64,000 nucleotides of DNA. Origin: Xiphydria camelus. Its lineage: Eukaryota; Arthropoda; Insecta; Hymenoptera; Xiphydriidae. Positions within the stretch are counted from its first letter, which is position 1. Each line of letters starts with the position of its first letter. A model generated the notes under the pieces. It was not told where the DNA came from. It ran no database searches and was given only the letters and a program-made list of their open reading frames with translations. The DNA lies in the NCBI GenBank assembly GCA_963678675.1, contig OY783195.1, positions 320,001 to 384,000 of the forward strand, in the 5' to 3' direction. The position numbers and the translations under genes are program-made. Positions 1 through 13,700 of this stretch are shown here, in pieces.

Positions 1-350
1 GTGTTGCAATAACGATCGATGATATCCCTCCCTCCGCGCCCCCGCGTGGATCAAATACCGCGGCGGACTCTAAACCGCGAGGATTTTTCGAAACACCCGC
101 GCGCCCAGAGTTTTCTCAGATTTCTACGCGCGGAAGAGACTCGCGCTCTCGACGAGAGCGAGAGTGGCTTCCCTCATCTCTCGAGATCCCGCGCGGAATG
201 CTCTCTTCGAAAGATCGTTAACCCCGCGCGCGCGCGCTTCGATTACACGAGTAAATAACATCCCTCAGACCGTAATTTATCCGAGCGTGTCGCAATACCA
301 ACGCGCGGAGTAGTTTAATCGGATTCGATGGTCCCGCCCCCGCGCTTAGG

Positions 351-560
351 TGCACCCCGAGAAAGGAATAATTTAGTCGATCAAATCAAAATCCTGTGGA
401 TTATGACCTAACCGTTTAGTGAAATATAGATCCTCCATCCGCGCGTTTGATTAGACTGACCATTTTTCCGTTGGAATGACTAGACACGTTGTTGGAATAA
501 CTTATTATAGTATTTGGTTCAACTAATCAGTATTTTAGTTGGAATCATTGAGGAATCCTC
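351..560. repeat. Dispersed repeat family B, copy 1 (non-autonomous element)
   Basis: It starts with tgcaccccgagaaaggaat and resembles the copy at 4702-4926 over its length. Shared islands include tatcctccatc-like and ttggaatgactaa-like blocks and repeated ttgg..aactaa motifs. The right end is not clear. No coding capacity is seen. Confidence 0.55.
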
Positions 561-1756
561 AGAGTCAGCGGGGAATTCTCATTTGTAACCTATTTCCCAG
601 TGCCAGTTTCCCTTCAATTGCTAAAGTCTCATATAGTGTGTACACTCTTTAGCAAAGTCTTTTTAGAGTGTCCCACGCACTCGAGCGCGCGTATCCTCGC
701 ACTTCCTCGTTTCCCGCGCGATTGAAGGAAACCGATACACGTTCGCTTTCTCGCGAGGTTCCCGCCAATTTGCGAATTTTTCGTCGGTCGTCTCTCATTG
801 ACTTCGAAAGGAGGGGCTACCGGATAGTTGGCATCGGTTAATTTCCGTGAAAGTCGCGCGAATCCTGCGGTCGCCGTACCGGAATGATCATTGGTCTTTA
901 AAGTCTTCCCTCTTGATTACTCGCGCGATGCACACCGCACGGGGGAGTCCCTCACTCGAAGCCCGGATGCGTTTGAACGAATCCGGTGAATTTCCTATTA
1001 TAATTAATTACGGGAATCTCTCCCTGTGCCGCGCGCGTATAATATGTATCTCTTTTATTGTAAATACGGTAAAATTTACCGCTGTCAGTGTTTTCGCGAA
1101 GGAATGCAATATCGCGCGATAATCGGGGAATGGGAAGTTTACTTTATTCATACAACGTTTATGGTCCGATCGAATCGCCGGCGCGCGCGCATAACTTTTC
1201 TCAAGTTACGCGAGAGTGCTCCCGTTGTGATTTCCGTGAAATTTCCCCGCGCCGATTTCCGCCCGCCTTATTTACAAGCGCAGCGGTGCATTCGAAGAAA
1301 GACGCGCATATGGAGACCTACATTTCCAATCGTCATGCCTTCTCGCGAGTGCAAACAATTACGAAATCAAAACCTCCGTATATCGCCCGCTCGGAATCGT
1401 CTTCGGACACGAAGTTCGCGATGTAAACACCCGGGTTTACGTACAGTCGAATCGCCAAGGATACCCTCGCGCGATCACCGGCCGATAGGACGATCGCGGT
1501 GACGCAACGATCTCGTATGCGAATGTACACGCCGCAAACCCCGCGCAATTAGACCACCGTAAAATCGCGTCCGACTTCCTGCTCCTAAAAAGTACACGAC
1601 GAAAATTGCTATCCCTCGCCGGCGAGTCGTCCAATCGCGGCGGCCAACACGGGCGGCGTTTAATATCTCGCGGGAAAGTGAGAGTGGTCAAGGCTCTCCG
1701 CGCGGCCTTACGAGTGCCGTTACAGATCTCCGGTGTATGTATCTCGCCATCTCTTA

Positions 1757-1758
<2 letters not shown>

Positions 1759-1803
<45 letters not shown>

Positions 1804-1876
1804 GCGTGTGCATTGTCGGATCGCGAACTCGCCCCCGTGCCTTGCGCAACGCGCGCGGCGATTTCCTTCGTGGAGA

Positions 1877-1908
<32 letters not shown>
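1759..1908. repeat. Paired (CT)n and (GA)n microsatellites
   Basis: A run of about 40 nt of CT (1759-1799) is followed after about 80 bp by about 30 nt of GA (1879-1908) on the same strand. The two tracts are complementary and could fold as a stem in RNA or single-stranded DNA. Confidence 0.9.
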
Positions 1909-1909
<1 letters not shown>

Positions 1910-3091
1910 CAGAATTGGAGTACGAGCCGTGTAGCGCCGTACGTTCTCTTCCTTGAATTTTCGACTCGTCGAGTCCGCGGATATGTGCACAAAGAGACGT
2001 CTCTGTAACCGGTGATACGTCTGACGACGCGCGTCGGGTTTCAATTGCGTTTATCTCCTTACATGTGAACTTTACGAGTGTAGTGCCACTAGACTTTTTT
2101 TTATAGATTGCGACGCGATCTTTAAAAAAGTATTACACAAAGTTCCCCATCTAAAGTTCACGGTTAAGGAGATAATCGCGCTTGAAGCGAATGTTGCCCC
2201 GTGTGGAAATCGGTGGACTTGCAAGCTCTGTCATTTTTTATTTTCCTCCTCAGTTTAACTTCTATTTTAGGAGGGGAAGGATGTAGTTCGTACGCTAATT
2301 CATCTTGTGAAAAATACTCAATTCAAGGTGAGCACGACGAGTTTAAAGGCCGTAGCTTTTTGACGTCTCCGTGAACCGTCCCAATCTGCATACCGATAAG
2401 AACAAATCTCGGCCGCCGGAATCAACTCCGACACCGACGTTCATTCGTTTCTGCGAATCGGGCGTATAAATGACTAAAGTGGAGTCAACTGGAGCACTCG
2501 AGTTGGCCCCCGTTCACGATAACCCGGGGTTACAGCGAGGGGCCAACACCGAATTGTCCCGGTTAACCCCACTTCGCCCAATAAATCTCTCCACCTCGAA
2601 TCTTCAATCGACCGACAGAAACGAACGAACGAACAACAGGTTGCTCTGCCGCAGGGAATGGCGCGCATGGGACCATTATCTCTCTTCGAGAAAAAAAGAT
2701 CTTTCTTTTCCTGATTTGTTTGCTCTATTATCGTTTGGAATCTGAATAGAAGCGCCGCGGGCGTGCAGAAAGAAAGGAAAGGTGTCGTTCGATTCGCCGC
2801 GTTAAATGTCAACGACCAATTTTTTTCGAGGGGGTATATTCATGGACCCCCCTCCCCGCTCCCGTACTTACGCGACTTCCAGTCGCAACGTTCGACGGGA
2901 TAGATACTCGTATATGTACGTACAATCGGATTGCAACTCATGGCGCGCGAGATGAAAAAGTTCCGTTTTCTCATGGATTTTTTTTATTGCAAATTCGAAG
3001 AATTCTGTTAAAGTTATCAACCCCGTATTTTTTCATTTTTCATTTTCGACCTTATCAAAGTTGAAAAACGATATTTTAAAATGCAGCTACG

Positions 3092-3290
3092 CACCGAGAA
3101 AAATAATTAGATCGAAATGATAAAACGCATCTATGTACTTTGACGTGTTTAGTTATTAAACCGAATACACATGATTATGAAAATTAATATACGCTGTAAT
3201 TATGAAAATTAACATAATTCCTTACGGAATTGCTCTCGTATGAATTTCATAACGGAGTATATTAATTTTCGCGATCGCGTATCAGATAAA
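3092..3290. repeat. Probable MITE fragment with CACCGAGAAAA terminus
   Basis: It begins caccgagaaaaataattag. The following AT-rich stretch has internal near-repeats (attatgaaaattaa occurs twice, at about 3175 and 3201). The right boundary is not defined. Confidence 0.35.
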
Positions 3291-4701
3291 AGCTTTATAT
3301 ACGCTTACACATACACATACGGGTATTTTTCTCTCGCGCCGCGCCGTTTAGTTTGTACGACGAGACGAGGGAAACGATCTCTCGCAATTTCCCTGCTTCG
3401 GTTGATCGTTACAGCCGTGGCGGGGATCGCTTCGTCTCGGTCTATTTCATATTCGGCACGACGCGTCGCGGACGGTCCGCGCGGGCGCGAATTTTGAGGG
3501 CTTTCGCGTAATATCGATGTAATTCTACTGGAAGAATTACGAGTCTCAATGCGACTCGTTGGAATTTTGTTTTTTGCTTCGAAGAGATGACAGAAGCGGA
3601 ACAATGTTACGTGGATTGGCGAGATGAATCGGTCTCTACTTGAGTTTATATTCGTACGAAGACTGGTACCATTATCGCGTAAATTTTGAATATTTATCGA
3701 GGACAATTCAAGACCATACATACAGAGAGATGTCAAGTGCCAAAAATCTAAAATTTCGATATTTATGAGTTCGTGAATAACGTTTCTTCGTGTTTTTGGC
3801 ATTTAGCATTTTTCTACATTATAGTCTTAAATTGAAAATCGCTGTTAATTCGATAAAACGATAGCGAGAATCGGGTTCGATACTTAATCGCAATCTTAGT
3901 CGAATCTTGAAAACTGATTAACGATCGAAACACTACGAAGGAAGTTCTCGCAATTTTTGTTTTCTTTTGTAATCGAGAATCCAAGTGTCGACGTTTTGCA
4001 CTCGTATTATTATATCGTCGCCTCTACGGTCAATAACAAAAAAAATGATACATCAATCGAGCAGACTTACCCAGGAAAGGAAATCCTCGTTCGTTCCATG
4101 TTAGACCGATTTCGGGCGATGTATCGACGAAATCGACGCCGCGAACAGGTCAGGGCTGGAGGGTGTCTCCGCGGTGGTGATGAGCGGTTCGAATCTCGCG
4201 GAACTTCGATGTCGCAGCATCGATCGACGAGTCGATCGATGAGTGCTTTATTTTGCGAACGATTTTAACGATTTCTCTTCTCTCTCTCTTTCTATTTAAT
4301 CTTCCGTTACGTTAATTTTCCAGCACTTCAGCCGCACGTTTGTTCGCCGCGCGAAGTTCTTGATTATAAATGCGGCGCGCGCGCGCGCGCGCGATTTACG
4401 AAGGATTTCGGCGAATCGGGATCGCGCGATCCATGATCCGCGCGGAACAATATCGCCGGCACGTCGAACGAGGAAAAGGTCGGCGGCGTATGCACTGCGC
4501 TCGTCGGTTCGCGAGTGAAGGTAGGCGATGTAATGGCAAAGCGAAGTAGCAGGTAGAGGTATCTCTCCGCTTCGCTCCCACCACGTCGCATTCGCGGCTC
4601 GGATATACATCGCAAGCGTGCGCTGGAGTCACGAGATCTCCGCTGTATCTATTCGACGACTCACCTATCCCGGTCTCACCTTATACCACTGTACGATTGA
4701 T

Positions 4702-4926
4702 GCACCGAGAAAAGAAGTTTGGTCAATCTGACCAAAATTTAAGAGGTGATGACCAAACTGTTTGATAAAATACGTAGGTATCCTCCATCTGTTTGGTTTG
4801 ACCGACCACTTTTTGGTTGGAATAACTAAATATTTCCTTCAACCGACCAGAATTTTGATTAGAATGACTAAATGCATTTATCTAGATGCGTGTCGTCATT
4901 TTAACCTAATTATTTTTCTCAGTACG
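4702..4926. repeat. Dispersed repeat family B, copy 2, with imperfect terminal inverted repeats
   Basis: The left end is caccgagaaaagaa and the right end is ttatttttctcagtac, which is its imperfect reverse complement. The interior repeats ttggtt/gacca-type motifs. At about 225 bp with no open frame, it fits a MITE. Confidence 0.6.
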
Positions 4927-5608
4927 GTCTTTTGGAATTATACGCAATCGAATCTACACGTTGACTTGACCGATTTTTCCAGGTTTTCCAATAATCAATA
5001 ATTTGCTATTTTCATTTATTTTTTCAGTCGAATTAGAATTTAGAATGGAATGTATGGTACTCGGGGTAGAGAGTCTGCATGGGGATGAGATAAATACTCG
5101 TACACAATGAAAGATTTTATTCTCTTTCTCGATGTCACACAAAGAATCCTTCATTATTGGATTTGACGCTACATACGCATGCGTTATGGGTGAAACGCTC
5201 GTTTGCACGACTCCGACGAGATTGAACTGCATAACAGATGCTCGTGGTTGGGGGAATGATAACATCCGCACGTGTTACTCTGCGCTTACAATTAGTCCTA
5301 CGTAGATGAGAGACGCGCTCTATTTGTAATTTCAGAGAGCGGCGTATATATTATAGGTATACTCCGCATCCGTCAGATAGTAGCATCTCTCGCTCGCGCC
5401 GATAAGGCGCGAAGCCATGGAGTCGACGTTCTCTCCCGATTATACGAGTAGCTTTACCTGGTATGGAATCTCTCGCACTATCCTCTCTCGTCTCAACGAC
5501 GAGATAACAATGTACGATTATTCCATGGTGTCTACATAGAAACCCATTAGCAATTCGAAGCAATTTCCATAGACTGAGAAAACAATTTGATTGACCGCGA
5601 AATAAATG

Positions 5609-5634
5609 TTTTTTTTTTTTTTTTTTTTTTTTTT
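5609..5634. repeat. Poly(T) run of 26
   Basis: Simple homopolymer. On the minus strand it could be the A-tail of an old retroposed sequence, but no flanking element was recognised. Confidence 0.9.
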
Positions 5635-7824
5635 CGTATTCCTAAGAGCACACAATCTGAAAAATACGCACTGCAAATAAAATCCTCCTTCCCGGAAGAA
5701 TATTCTATTTGCAGCGAATACATAGAATTCTATTTGCGGCAAGCGCACATTTTTGAGAGTACATTCATTTTTACATTGAATATATCGATTGGATGTATAT
5801 AAATGTTGTTGATCTAATTAAATATTATTTCCATCAAATCGGCATTCATTCGAATCGAACAAATGTGCTCTATTATACGGAAAAAAAATTACTTTGTAGT
5901 TTTAACGAAATTAGGTTTTGCTGAGAATATCTTGCTATATATCATGACAAAACTATTATGTGTGGCGGCGAAAGATGTGTTCGCGATAACAGTATAAAAA
6001 TATTAGCTGGGATGGCAAATATTTTTACCGACAAAAATTTCACCATTATTGCAGTTACATTCGTCATTATCGAACATATCTTTTGCCGCCATAAATAATA
6101 TTTCTATCACGTTGCTATACGATTTACGTACATTTGTCTGTCCGGGAAGTTCATTTGGATGAAACAGATTTTGTTCTCATGTGTGATACACACGATTCCA
6201 CACTCGTACAGCTAATTCCGACTTTTGCATCAGTCAAGACTCATCCTCGACATATTTCAGTTTAATAACTGGGCCACCGCCGACGGACGTGTTCTCCACT
6301 CGACGGACGCTTCTTGCGCACCCGCGTCACGTATCCACGCGCGCGCGAGCGGCGCGTTATCGCGGGGACACGAAGAAAGCGATAGCACGCGCGTCGCGTT
6401 TTCGATCGCGCGCACACGATGGAACTTTCTAACCCGCGCCGCGTCCCTATATCGATCGGATCACGAAACCTTCGTCAATTAACCGCCGGCCGATTCGCAA
6501 CGATCCGCTTCTACTTTTTTTCACCCGTCCGGTCGTGAAATTATTCTTCTCTCCTCGCGCGCGCGAGACGCGCGGAATCTCTTTCTTTCTTCCGTTGGCG
6601 CGGACTCTCTCGCGAGGCAAAGAACCCGAGCGGCGGTGGCGATCGAGAAAGCAGAGAAAGAGGATTTTTTCTTCCCCTCCCTCACCGCGAACCGATCGGG
6701 GCGGGGAAAAAATGTGCGGCGAGGTTCTCTCGGAGGAGCAATTCGCGTCCGGTACCTACTCTCGTTTCTCCGTAACGGCGCCCTTTGCTCCTCCTTTTGT
6801 CGGTTTCGCGCGCGAGTTGTTGGCGCGATTCCGGCGATTTCGTTGGTCATGCGCGCGCGCGGGATACCGTTGATTTCGCTACGATCGCTCATCGATCGTA
6901 GAGCCGTTCGTCGCCGATCGTTTCGAACGGGCCGATTAATCGTCGAATTTGGGTGCAGCGCCGCGTCGACTTCCGCTTTTACTCGAAACCGGGGAAATCG
7001 CTCGACCGCGGCGAACGCGTGGCTGTTGACGGAGGTGAGGACAGATTGATTTGACCACTAATCCGAATTTTTTTCGTTATTTAGGAGTTAATCAAGTTCC
7101 GATCCACGATCGGGATCAGTGGCGATCCGGAAACGCCGGTTAATTGTACCCGGTCGCGTCGCTCGGCTTTTAATACCAGTCTTTTTCCCTCGTCCCACGG
7201 CAGGTTGAATTTCGCCCTATATAAAGCGCATTAATTAACCGCGAGAAAGGAGAGCCGTGCCCCGAACGTCTCTAGGCGAGAAACTCGCGGTGGACGCCGA
7301 GCGTCGGAAGAACAATCCGTCGCGTCACCATGTATCCCCCCTCTGTATATATGTATGTACATATGTAAGTACGCACTCGATGCGGCTTCTTGATCGAAAG
7401 TGGATCTCCGCCGTTTCGTCTTCCGCGCGCGATACGCGATTCCAGGTCGAACCGCGCGTCGGCGTCACTGTACCGTTCGCTCGAAAATCGAGAAAGAAGA
7501 AACGGGTCGAAGAGCGCAGGAACGCCTCGCGGTTCGAGTTTGTCCGGGTGAGGGGCTCTACTATTAACCTAGAAAATACGCGCTGTTATCTCTTTATCTC
7601 GACCGTCTTCGCGGGACAATAGCGGCTCGAGTTTCCCACGTGCACAACGCGTCGGCTCGAATGTCTCTCCTCTGGTCCAATTACTCAACGCGTAATTACA
7701 CCTTTCTTTCTTCTCCCTCCCCACGCGTCGTCTATCTTTCCTCGTCGATGTACGCGTCTATCGGGCGCAATTGGAATGTATCCGCAGCGCGCGCGACGAG
7801 AACGGTATAGGTACATAAGTACTT

Positions 7825-8098
7825 ACCGAATGTCCCCATCATGAAGTTTAGCCATTTGTAGTTAATAAATATCTCAACATATGGCGAAATAAACATTTTA
7901 TTGGATCGAGTAAATTATTAAGTACTGTTAACTCTGTTACGATATTTATCTGGCAAAATTTCATCTTGTGAGGCGACCATTTCAATGAAATAAACATTTT
8001 AATAATTAACACAAATTTCCTTGGCCAAACGAAATATTTATTTCGCCGCATTTGAAATTACATTTATTAACTTATTGATAAACTGTTTTCTCGGTACA
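7825..8098. repeat. Dispersed repeat family C, copy 1
   Basis: It is related in reverse orientation to 22439-22685. Its right end ctgttttctcggtacaat matches the reverse complement of caccgacaaaacgg at 22439. Both copies carry aaataaatattt-type motifs. No open frame is conserved. Confidence 0.6.
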
Positions 8099-9270
8099 AT
8101 ACACATTGCTGAAATGACCACACGTTTATGGTTGAAATAGCTATTTATTCTGGTAAAATAGAAATCCGTATTGCTAGGGCAAACAAGAGCATATTCTCAC
8201 ATCAATAGATTACTACAGCATTGACGTACAAATCTATAAAATGTCTCTCAGTGAAGTCATCGGCCGTTAGACGCCACGGCGGCTTTAATTATTGTTCCCC
8301 CGGCGGGCAACGGCCGCGAGTTCGCGGCACAGAACGAGGAAATTGCTGCAATGTCGCGACGGAAGCGCGCGACGACGTGTTTATCTGTATTTTCATTTAC
8401 GCAAGTGCGCGCGCTATTGCACACTTGTGTATATTGTGACTCTCGAAGCGGGGTTCGAGGTAGAGGAATTTCTTGGGGACAGGGACGATTGATGTGTACG
8501 CGTACACGTACTTGGATGGGAATGTCCATAATCGGGCTGAGGTCGAGGGGTCTTCTCGTTCAGGCAAAGTAATGGGAAGCTGGCCCTTCTGTGCGTGCGG
8601 GCAAGGCCGCGTGGTTGTAACTGTACAACGATCTCTTGCTACGAGTACAAGTACTCGTTGCGAGACCTCCGAAGCGACGCGAACGTAGCTTAATTAATTT
8701 TTTAGGCGAATTGTAGTAGTGTTTCTCTTTGGGTTATGGGTATCTATAGTTTTAGATGAGGCAACACCATTTACTCGTGTTTAAACGTACCCGGATGGAC
8801 ATCAATGCTGAAAATAGTATTTAGAAATTCTGTTCCCGCGTTAAGATTTCACTACAAGTGTATGCAGAGAGTGCTGGAATTTATGACACGGCTCTGTATA
8901 GCTAGATTGTAGAAAATATATAAACCAATCACACACACACACACATATATAATATATTGCTTTCAATATTTAATTACGTAGTAATGCAAGCACGATGCGC
9001 AATTTGGCTACAATTTTACGCATATCGATGCAGTTTTCAAAGGATTTTATACTTTTTTCATATGCCGATAAAATTTGTACAATACGCGGACGCATCTATG
9101 CACAATTCTGCCATCATTTCGCAGTATGCACTACCGTTAAAATGCAGCCAACATGCCGTCAGATGTCTACGCCAAGTGCAATCGTAACTGTACAAAGCAG
9201 TAATGACGGTAACTGTGATGTAACTCCCCACTTGTGTATAAAAATAAACGTTTAGTCGATTCTACCAAGT

Positions 9271-9283
9271 TTTTCTCTCGGTG
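9271..9283. repeat. Isolated MITE-type terminus ttttctctcggtg
   Basis: It matches the reverse complement of the CACCGAGA-type end shared by other elements in the window. The other end of this element was not located. Confidence 0.3.
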
Positions 9284-9535
9284 TGCAGATACCGCTGTAA
9301 TACCGATGATACATTGTCACGACTTATTGGAAAGCGGACGATCGCGTTTGATGCATTCACGAGCGATCGCAAATGGAACGCGTCCGCGATGTCGAAGGGG
9401 TAAATCGAAAATGCCACCTATTTATCGGCGCTACAACGATTGCAACGATTGCCACGCGTGACGTCGCACGGTTACCGTTCGTTTTCGCGGCTATGAGAAA
9501 GCGTCTCGTGTTTCGACGAGCAATCGTGCGGCTGA

Positions 9536-9568
9536 GAAAAGGGGCGTAAAAACCTTACGCCCCTTTTC
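9536..9568. repeat. Perfect 14-bp hairpin, 5-nt loop
   Basis: gaaaaggggcgtaa (9536-9549) and ttacgccccttttc (9555-9568) are exact reverse complements separated by aaacc. The function is unknown; the position is in the putative myosin intron. Confidence 0.85.
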
Positions 9569-10083
9569 GATCGCGGTATCCATCGAACGATCCGCGGATG
9601 GAGGAAAAAAAACCGCCGCGTCGCATCTTTAAACACAGTCGAAGACAGGCGCAATTGGACCGCGTTAAGAGGTGTGCGACCGGCTGCGACGACAACGTCG
9701 TCTTCTTCTTCGGCCTACCGAAACGAGATTGCGCCTCGCGAAAGTACATTCGGAGCGGAACCACGGTCCGTCTGTTGTCCTTTCGTCGATTTCGCCGTCA
9801 TCTTTGACCTCCGTTGCGCGGCCGTCGGTGCAGCGATCGTGAAATGCATCGTTTTTCCGTCGTGGATTTGTCTGTGTAGGGGGTTGTCTTCCTTCGCAGA
9901 TCTTTCAAGCTAAGGAACCCGGGAAAAAATATTTTAGATCTTATATATATATATACACACACACTGTTCTAATTCGATCTAATTAAATCTAAATTTTTAG
10001 ATAGATCGATGAACGAGCTAAATCGAGATTTGCTTAGATCTCGTTAGCTCAATCCATTCAAAAATTTCAATTATCCTATATAC

Positions 10084-10339
10084 CCAGGGAGAAGGTCTAG
10101 TGGAATACGATCTCGCGATAGAACAATTTATTTGAGATAAATAGAAATTTGTTCACATCGAACAAAAGTCTGTTAGAATGAAATGAATGTTCCACTAGGT
10201 TCGTACTCGATTAAAAAGATACGCACAAAACATTTATTCAATTCAAAAATAGACTCTTGTTCGACGCGAATAAATTTCTATTTGTCTCAAATAAGTTGTT
10301 CCGTTAGGTTCGCGTTCAACTGGACATTTTCCCTCGGTA
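10084..10339. repeat. Dispersed repeat family D, copy 1 (foldback element)
   Basis: The ends are ccagggagaaggtctag and ctggacattttccctcggt, imperfect inverted copies of each other. Inside, ataaatagaaatttgttc and gaataaatttctatttgtc are inverted with respect to each other. It is related to 52515-52762. Confidence 0.6.
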
Positions 10340-10748
10340 TACTCCGCTCGTACCTATATGTAGACCTCGTTCGAGCGCGAATCACGGAACGTCCTGGGAT
10401 TGTAGACGCCACGAAAAATTGCGCGTGAACGCCCCTTCGACGTATTACGGTACCCGGCGCGATGTTCTATGTTGATTCCCATGGTTCCGCGTAAAAGGCA
10501 TGGCTCTGTTCGACGTCCCAAGGCGAATGTCGCATTATGCGCGTACAACGCGTTCAATGCGCCTTCGCGAATTTACCGAGCGGAAGATCGCAGAGAATCG
10601 ATCGTGCGTCGAATCGAATCGTCGTCATTGACGCGATCGATGAAAAAAAAAAACCTCGATAAATTAACACCCCGAGCGTCATCCCAACGTACCGGTGAAT
10701 TTATGGCGAGCGTCTCTTCATTCCTCGCTGCGTTCTTTGTCGTTTCAG

Positions 10749-13700
10749 GAAGAGTACGTGGCCGAGAATATCAAGTGGACGGCGGTGGATTACTTCAATA
10801 ACGCCGTGGTGGTCGAGTTGCTCGAGGGGAAGAGGCCGCCTGGTCTCTTCCTGGTCCTGGACGACGTCTGCGCCACTCTTCATGGCGGAAGCACCGGAGC
10901 CGATACCGATTTGCAGAAGGTACGCGGAGAAAAAAAATTCGCAGTGACTAATTACTGCAAGAGTTGCTGATTACTTTGAAATGACGTAACAAAGTATTTT
11001 TCCAGAAAATTTATCGCTAACGCGCAGCAAAGTACCTACCTTTGCCGAATTATTTGTTACGGCAAAGAATTGTTTTGCTATTTTAATTTTAACTTTAATT
11101 TTGTCGTTACGAGCTTTTGGAGCATCTCCACATCCGTTGCACTTGAAATTTGTCAAAATATCTCGCGTACAGGTACGAGTCTTTTTCTTTGGTCCACCTT
11201 CCAGAAATTGGCCAGGGCCGCGCACACTCACGCCCACTTCCAAAACACCGGCGAGGGCTTCGCGATCCTCCACTACGCCGGCACCGTGTCCTACTCGATG
11301 GATGGCTTCTGCGACAAGAACAGGGACGTCCTGTTTCTGGATCTCATAGAGATGATGCGCAGCAGCACGAAGTGAGTACATCGCGGCACCGTTAAAAATA
11401 CCTACTACCAAAGAGTGAGCCAGTCCTCGGCAAATGCATCACGCTCATCTTTCCTTTGCGCTCATTTTTCTCATCAGCCCCCTCGTTCGAGAGCTATATC
11501 CACCGGACAAGGCGGCCGACAAGACGAAGACCCTGAAATCGCGGCCGACGACCGCCGGCTCTAAGATCCGAAGTCAGGCCAGTCGTCTGGTCAATCAGCT
11601 GACGAAGTGCACTCCGCATTATATCCGGTGCATCAAACCGAACGAGACGAAGAAGCCCAGAGATTGGGACCAACTCAGAGTAAAGCATCAGGTACATTTC
11701 AGGCATCATTCGAGTCGACTCGATGTTTTCGATTAGAGAGCTTGCACAAATTACGTAAGGCATTTTAGTCGAATTTTTGGAGAAAGACGCACTTCAGGAT
11801 TTTTGGAAATTTATCCCTCAAGGGGGTAAAACGGGGCATGTGTGAACATTTGTATGGGAATTTCGATTTATTTCGAGATCTACGCGGACGAAGTCGCGAG
11901 CGAAAAGCTAGTTGTTACATGAGTCTCCGTTCACACCTTCCCTCCCTTTTGTAAGACTTTGTTTGATCCCCTCCTTCCTCACTCCTCGCCCTAAAACCCT
12001 TATGTAATTTGTGCAAACTCCGTTAGACAAAAGTATTCCAGACGCCCTCCTCTTCGACTCGCGACTCTTCCAGGTGGAGTATCTGGGTCTGAAGGAGAAC
12101 ATCCGCGTGCGCAGAGCCGGTTTCGCGTACCGTCGGCCCTTCGAGAAGTTTCTCCACAGGTACGCCATACTGACGAGAGAGACCTGGCCGAGGTGGTCGG
12201 GCGACGAGAAGCAAGGCGTCGAGTGGATCCTGGCCAACGCTCGCATCGATAAATCGCAGTACCAGCTCGGCAGGACGAAGCTGTTCATCAAAGCACCCGA
12301 GAGCGTGAGTCGATTCGAGAAATCCTCGGGAAACTCGCGTTCAATTAATTGCCGCGCGACGTTCACCCTCGACGATCTTCGTCCACGTACAGCTGTTCAT
12401 GCTGGAGGAGCTGAGGGACCGGAAGTTCAACACTTACGCCCGGGTGATACAGAAGGCGTTCAAGAAGTACTTTGCGCGGCGGAAGCAGGAGAAGGAGAAA
12501 AAGGACGCGGCCGATTTGCTGTACGGTCACAAGCAGCGACGAACGGCGAGTCTGAATAGGAATTTCGTAGGCGATTACATTGGACTCGACGCTCGACCGC
12601 AAACGATGCATCTCATCGGCCGCAGGGAGAAGGTGTTCTTCGCGGAAGTCGCGAAGAAGTACGACAGGCGATTCAAAGTTAGTTCGATCGGGGTTTACGC
12701 GATGGATCTTTTCATCTTTTCGACGCGTTCGAAGTCGTCCGAGTCAGTGCGGACGCCTCATCCGCACTTACGGGGTAGCCGGTACTCATGCTCGACGCGA
12801 ATGCATTTCCAGATGTGCAGGAGGGATCTCGTGGTGACCGGGAAGTGTCTGTTTCTCATCGGTCGCGAGAAGATAAAGAAGGGACCCGAGAAAGGCAGGT
12901 CCCTGGAGGTTGTCAAGAGGAAACTTCCGTTCGAGCAGATCAGTCACGTGTCCCTCAGCGCGCTTCAAGTACGTTCCGCTCTGGCAGGCAGTTCGCGCCC
13001 CCCTTTTTTCTTCTCCGCCTCTATATTTACCCCGTAAAAAACGCGCGACGGTCGAGAGCGTTTTCTTCTCGGGTCATAGAGTGACCCGCGAGCCGTAAAT
13101 GTCCCACGGACAGTCGCACCGCGAGAAGTTTCACGATTCGCTGGCCGCATCCTCGACCTTTCCCCGAGTGCGCCGTATAAGAAACAGTGTCGCAGGTCGA
13201 GTTTAAATTGGAGCTCTCTTTGCTTTCCGTCTTCTCTTTTCTTCGTCGTTGGAAAGTGCAAGTCGTGATCAATTGTGTCACTGTTTTCGGTGCGGCCAAA
13301 AATGGACGCTTATCACGTCGATCGAATACGAAGGGTTATCGCGAACAACTTTCCACGAACAGTTTCTGTAGCGACTCTTCCTTTCAGGACGACTTCGTCA
13401 TCATACACACGCGAGACGATTACGCGAGTCTGCTCGAGCTGGTATTCAAGACCGAGTTTCTGTCGGTACTCAGCAAGAAGTACTTTGCGGAGACCGGACA
13501 TCAGTTGAACATCAGGTTCAGCAACAAGTGAGTCGTACGAGGCCAATTGCGCTTCGTTAGTTATCCCGCGAGAATCACGAGGAGGTCCTTTCGCTCGACC
13601 TTCGTTCTCGGATTGACTCGTACTTTCATCGTCGGGCGACGAATCCTTTCAGCCTGGAGTTTAAGGTGAAGAAGGAGGGCTGGGTGGGTGGAGGCACGAG

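Larger units (their letters stand above)
1..10748. other. No coding exon seen; probable long intron of the class I myosin gene
   Basis: I see no conserved protein-coding segment on either strand; the open frames here are low-complexity or CpG-driven. The first recognisable myosin exon begins at 10749 in mid motor domain with an acceptor (cgtttcag). About 400 upstream motor residues, including the P-loop region, should therefore lie to the left. Either this whole stretch is one intron longer than 10.7 kb, or the locus is rearranged or misassembled. The stretch mixes CpG-rich parts (6.2-7.7 kb) and AT-rich parts (7.8-9.3 kb) and carries the dispersed repeats listed separately. Confidence 0.6.

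Noticed and set aside
1606..2044. Open frames through the CT and GA tracts
   Set aside because: Translations are SLSLSL or RERERE from simple repeats.
4180..4200. ggttcgaatc resembling a tRNA B box
   Set aside because: No A box at the right distance and no cloverleaf fold with paired acceptor ends.
9536..9568. Hairpin as a rho-independent terminator
   Set aside because: The DNA is eukaryotic nuclear, with spliced genes; there is no U-tract context.
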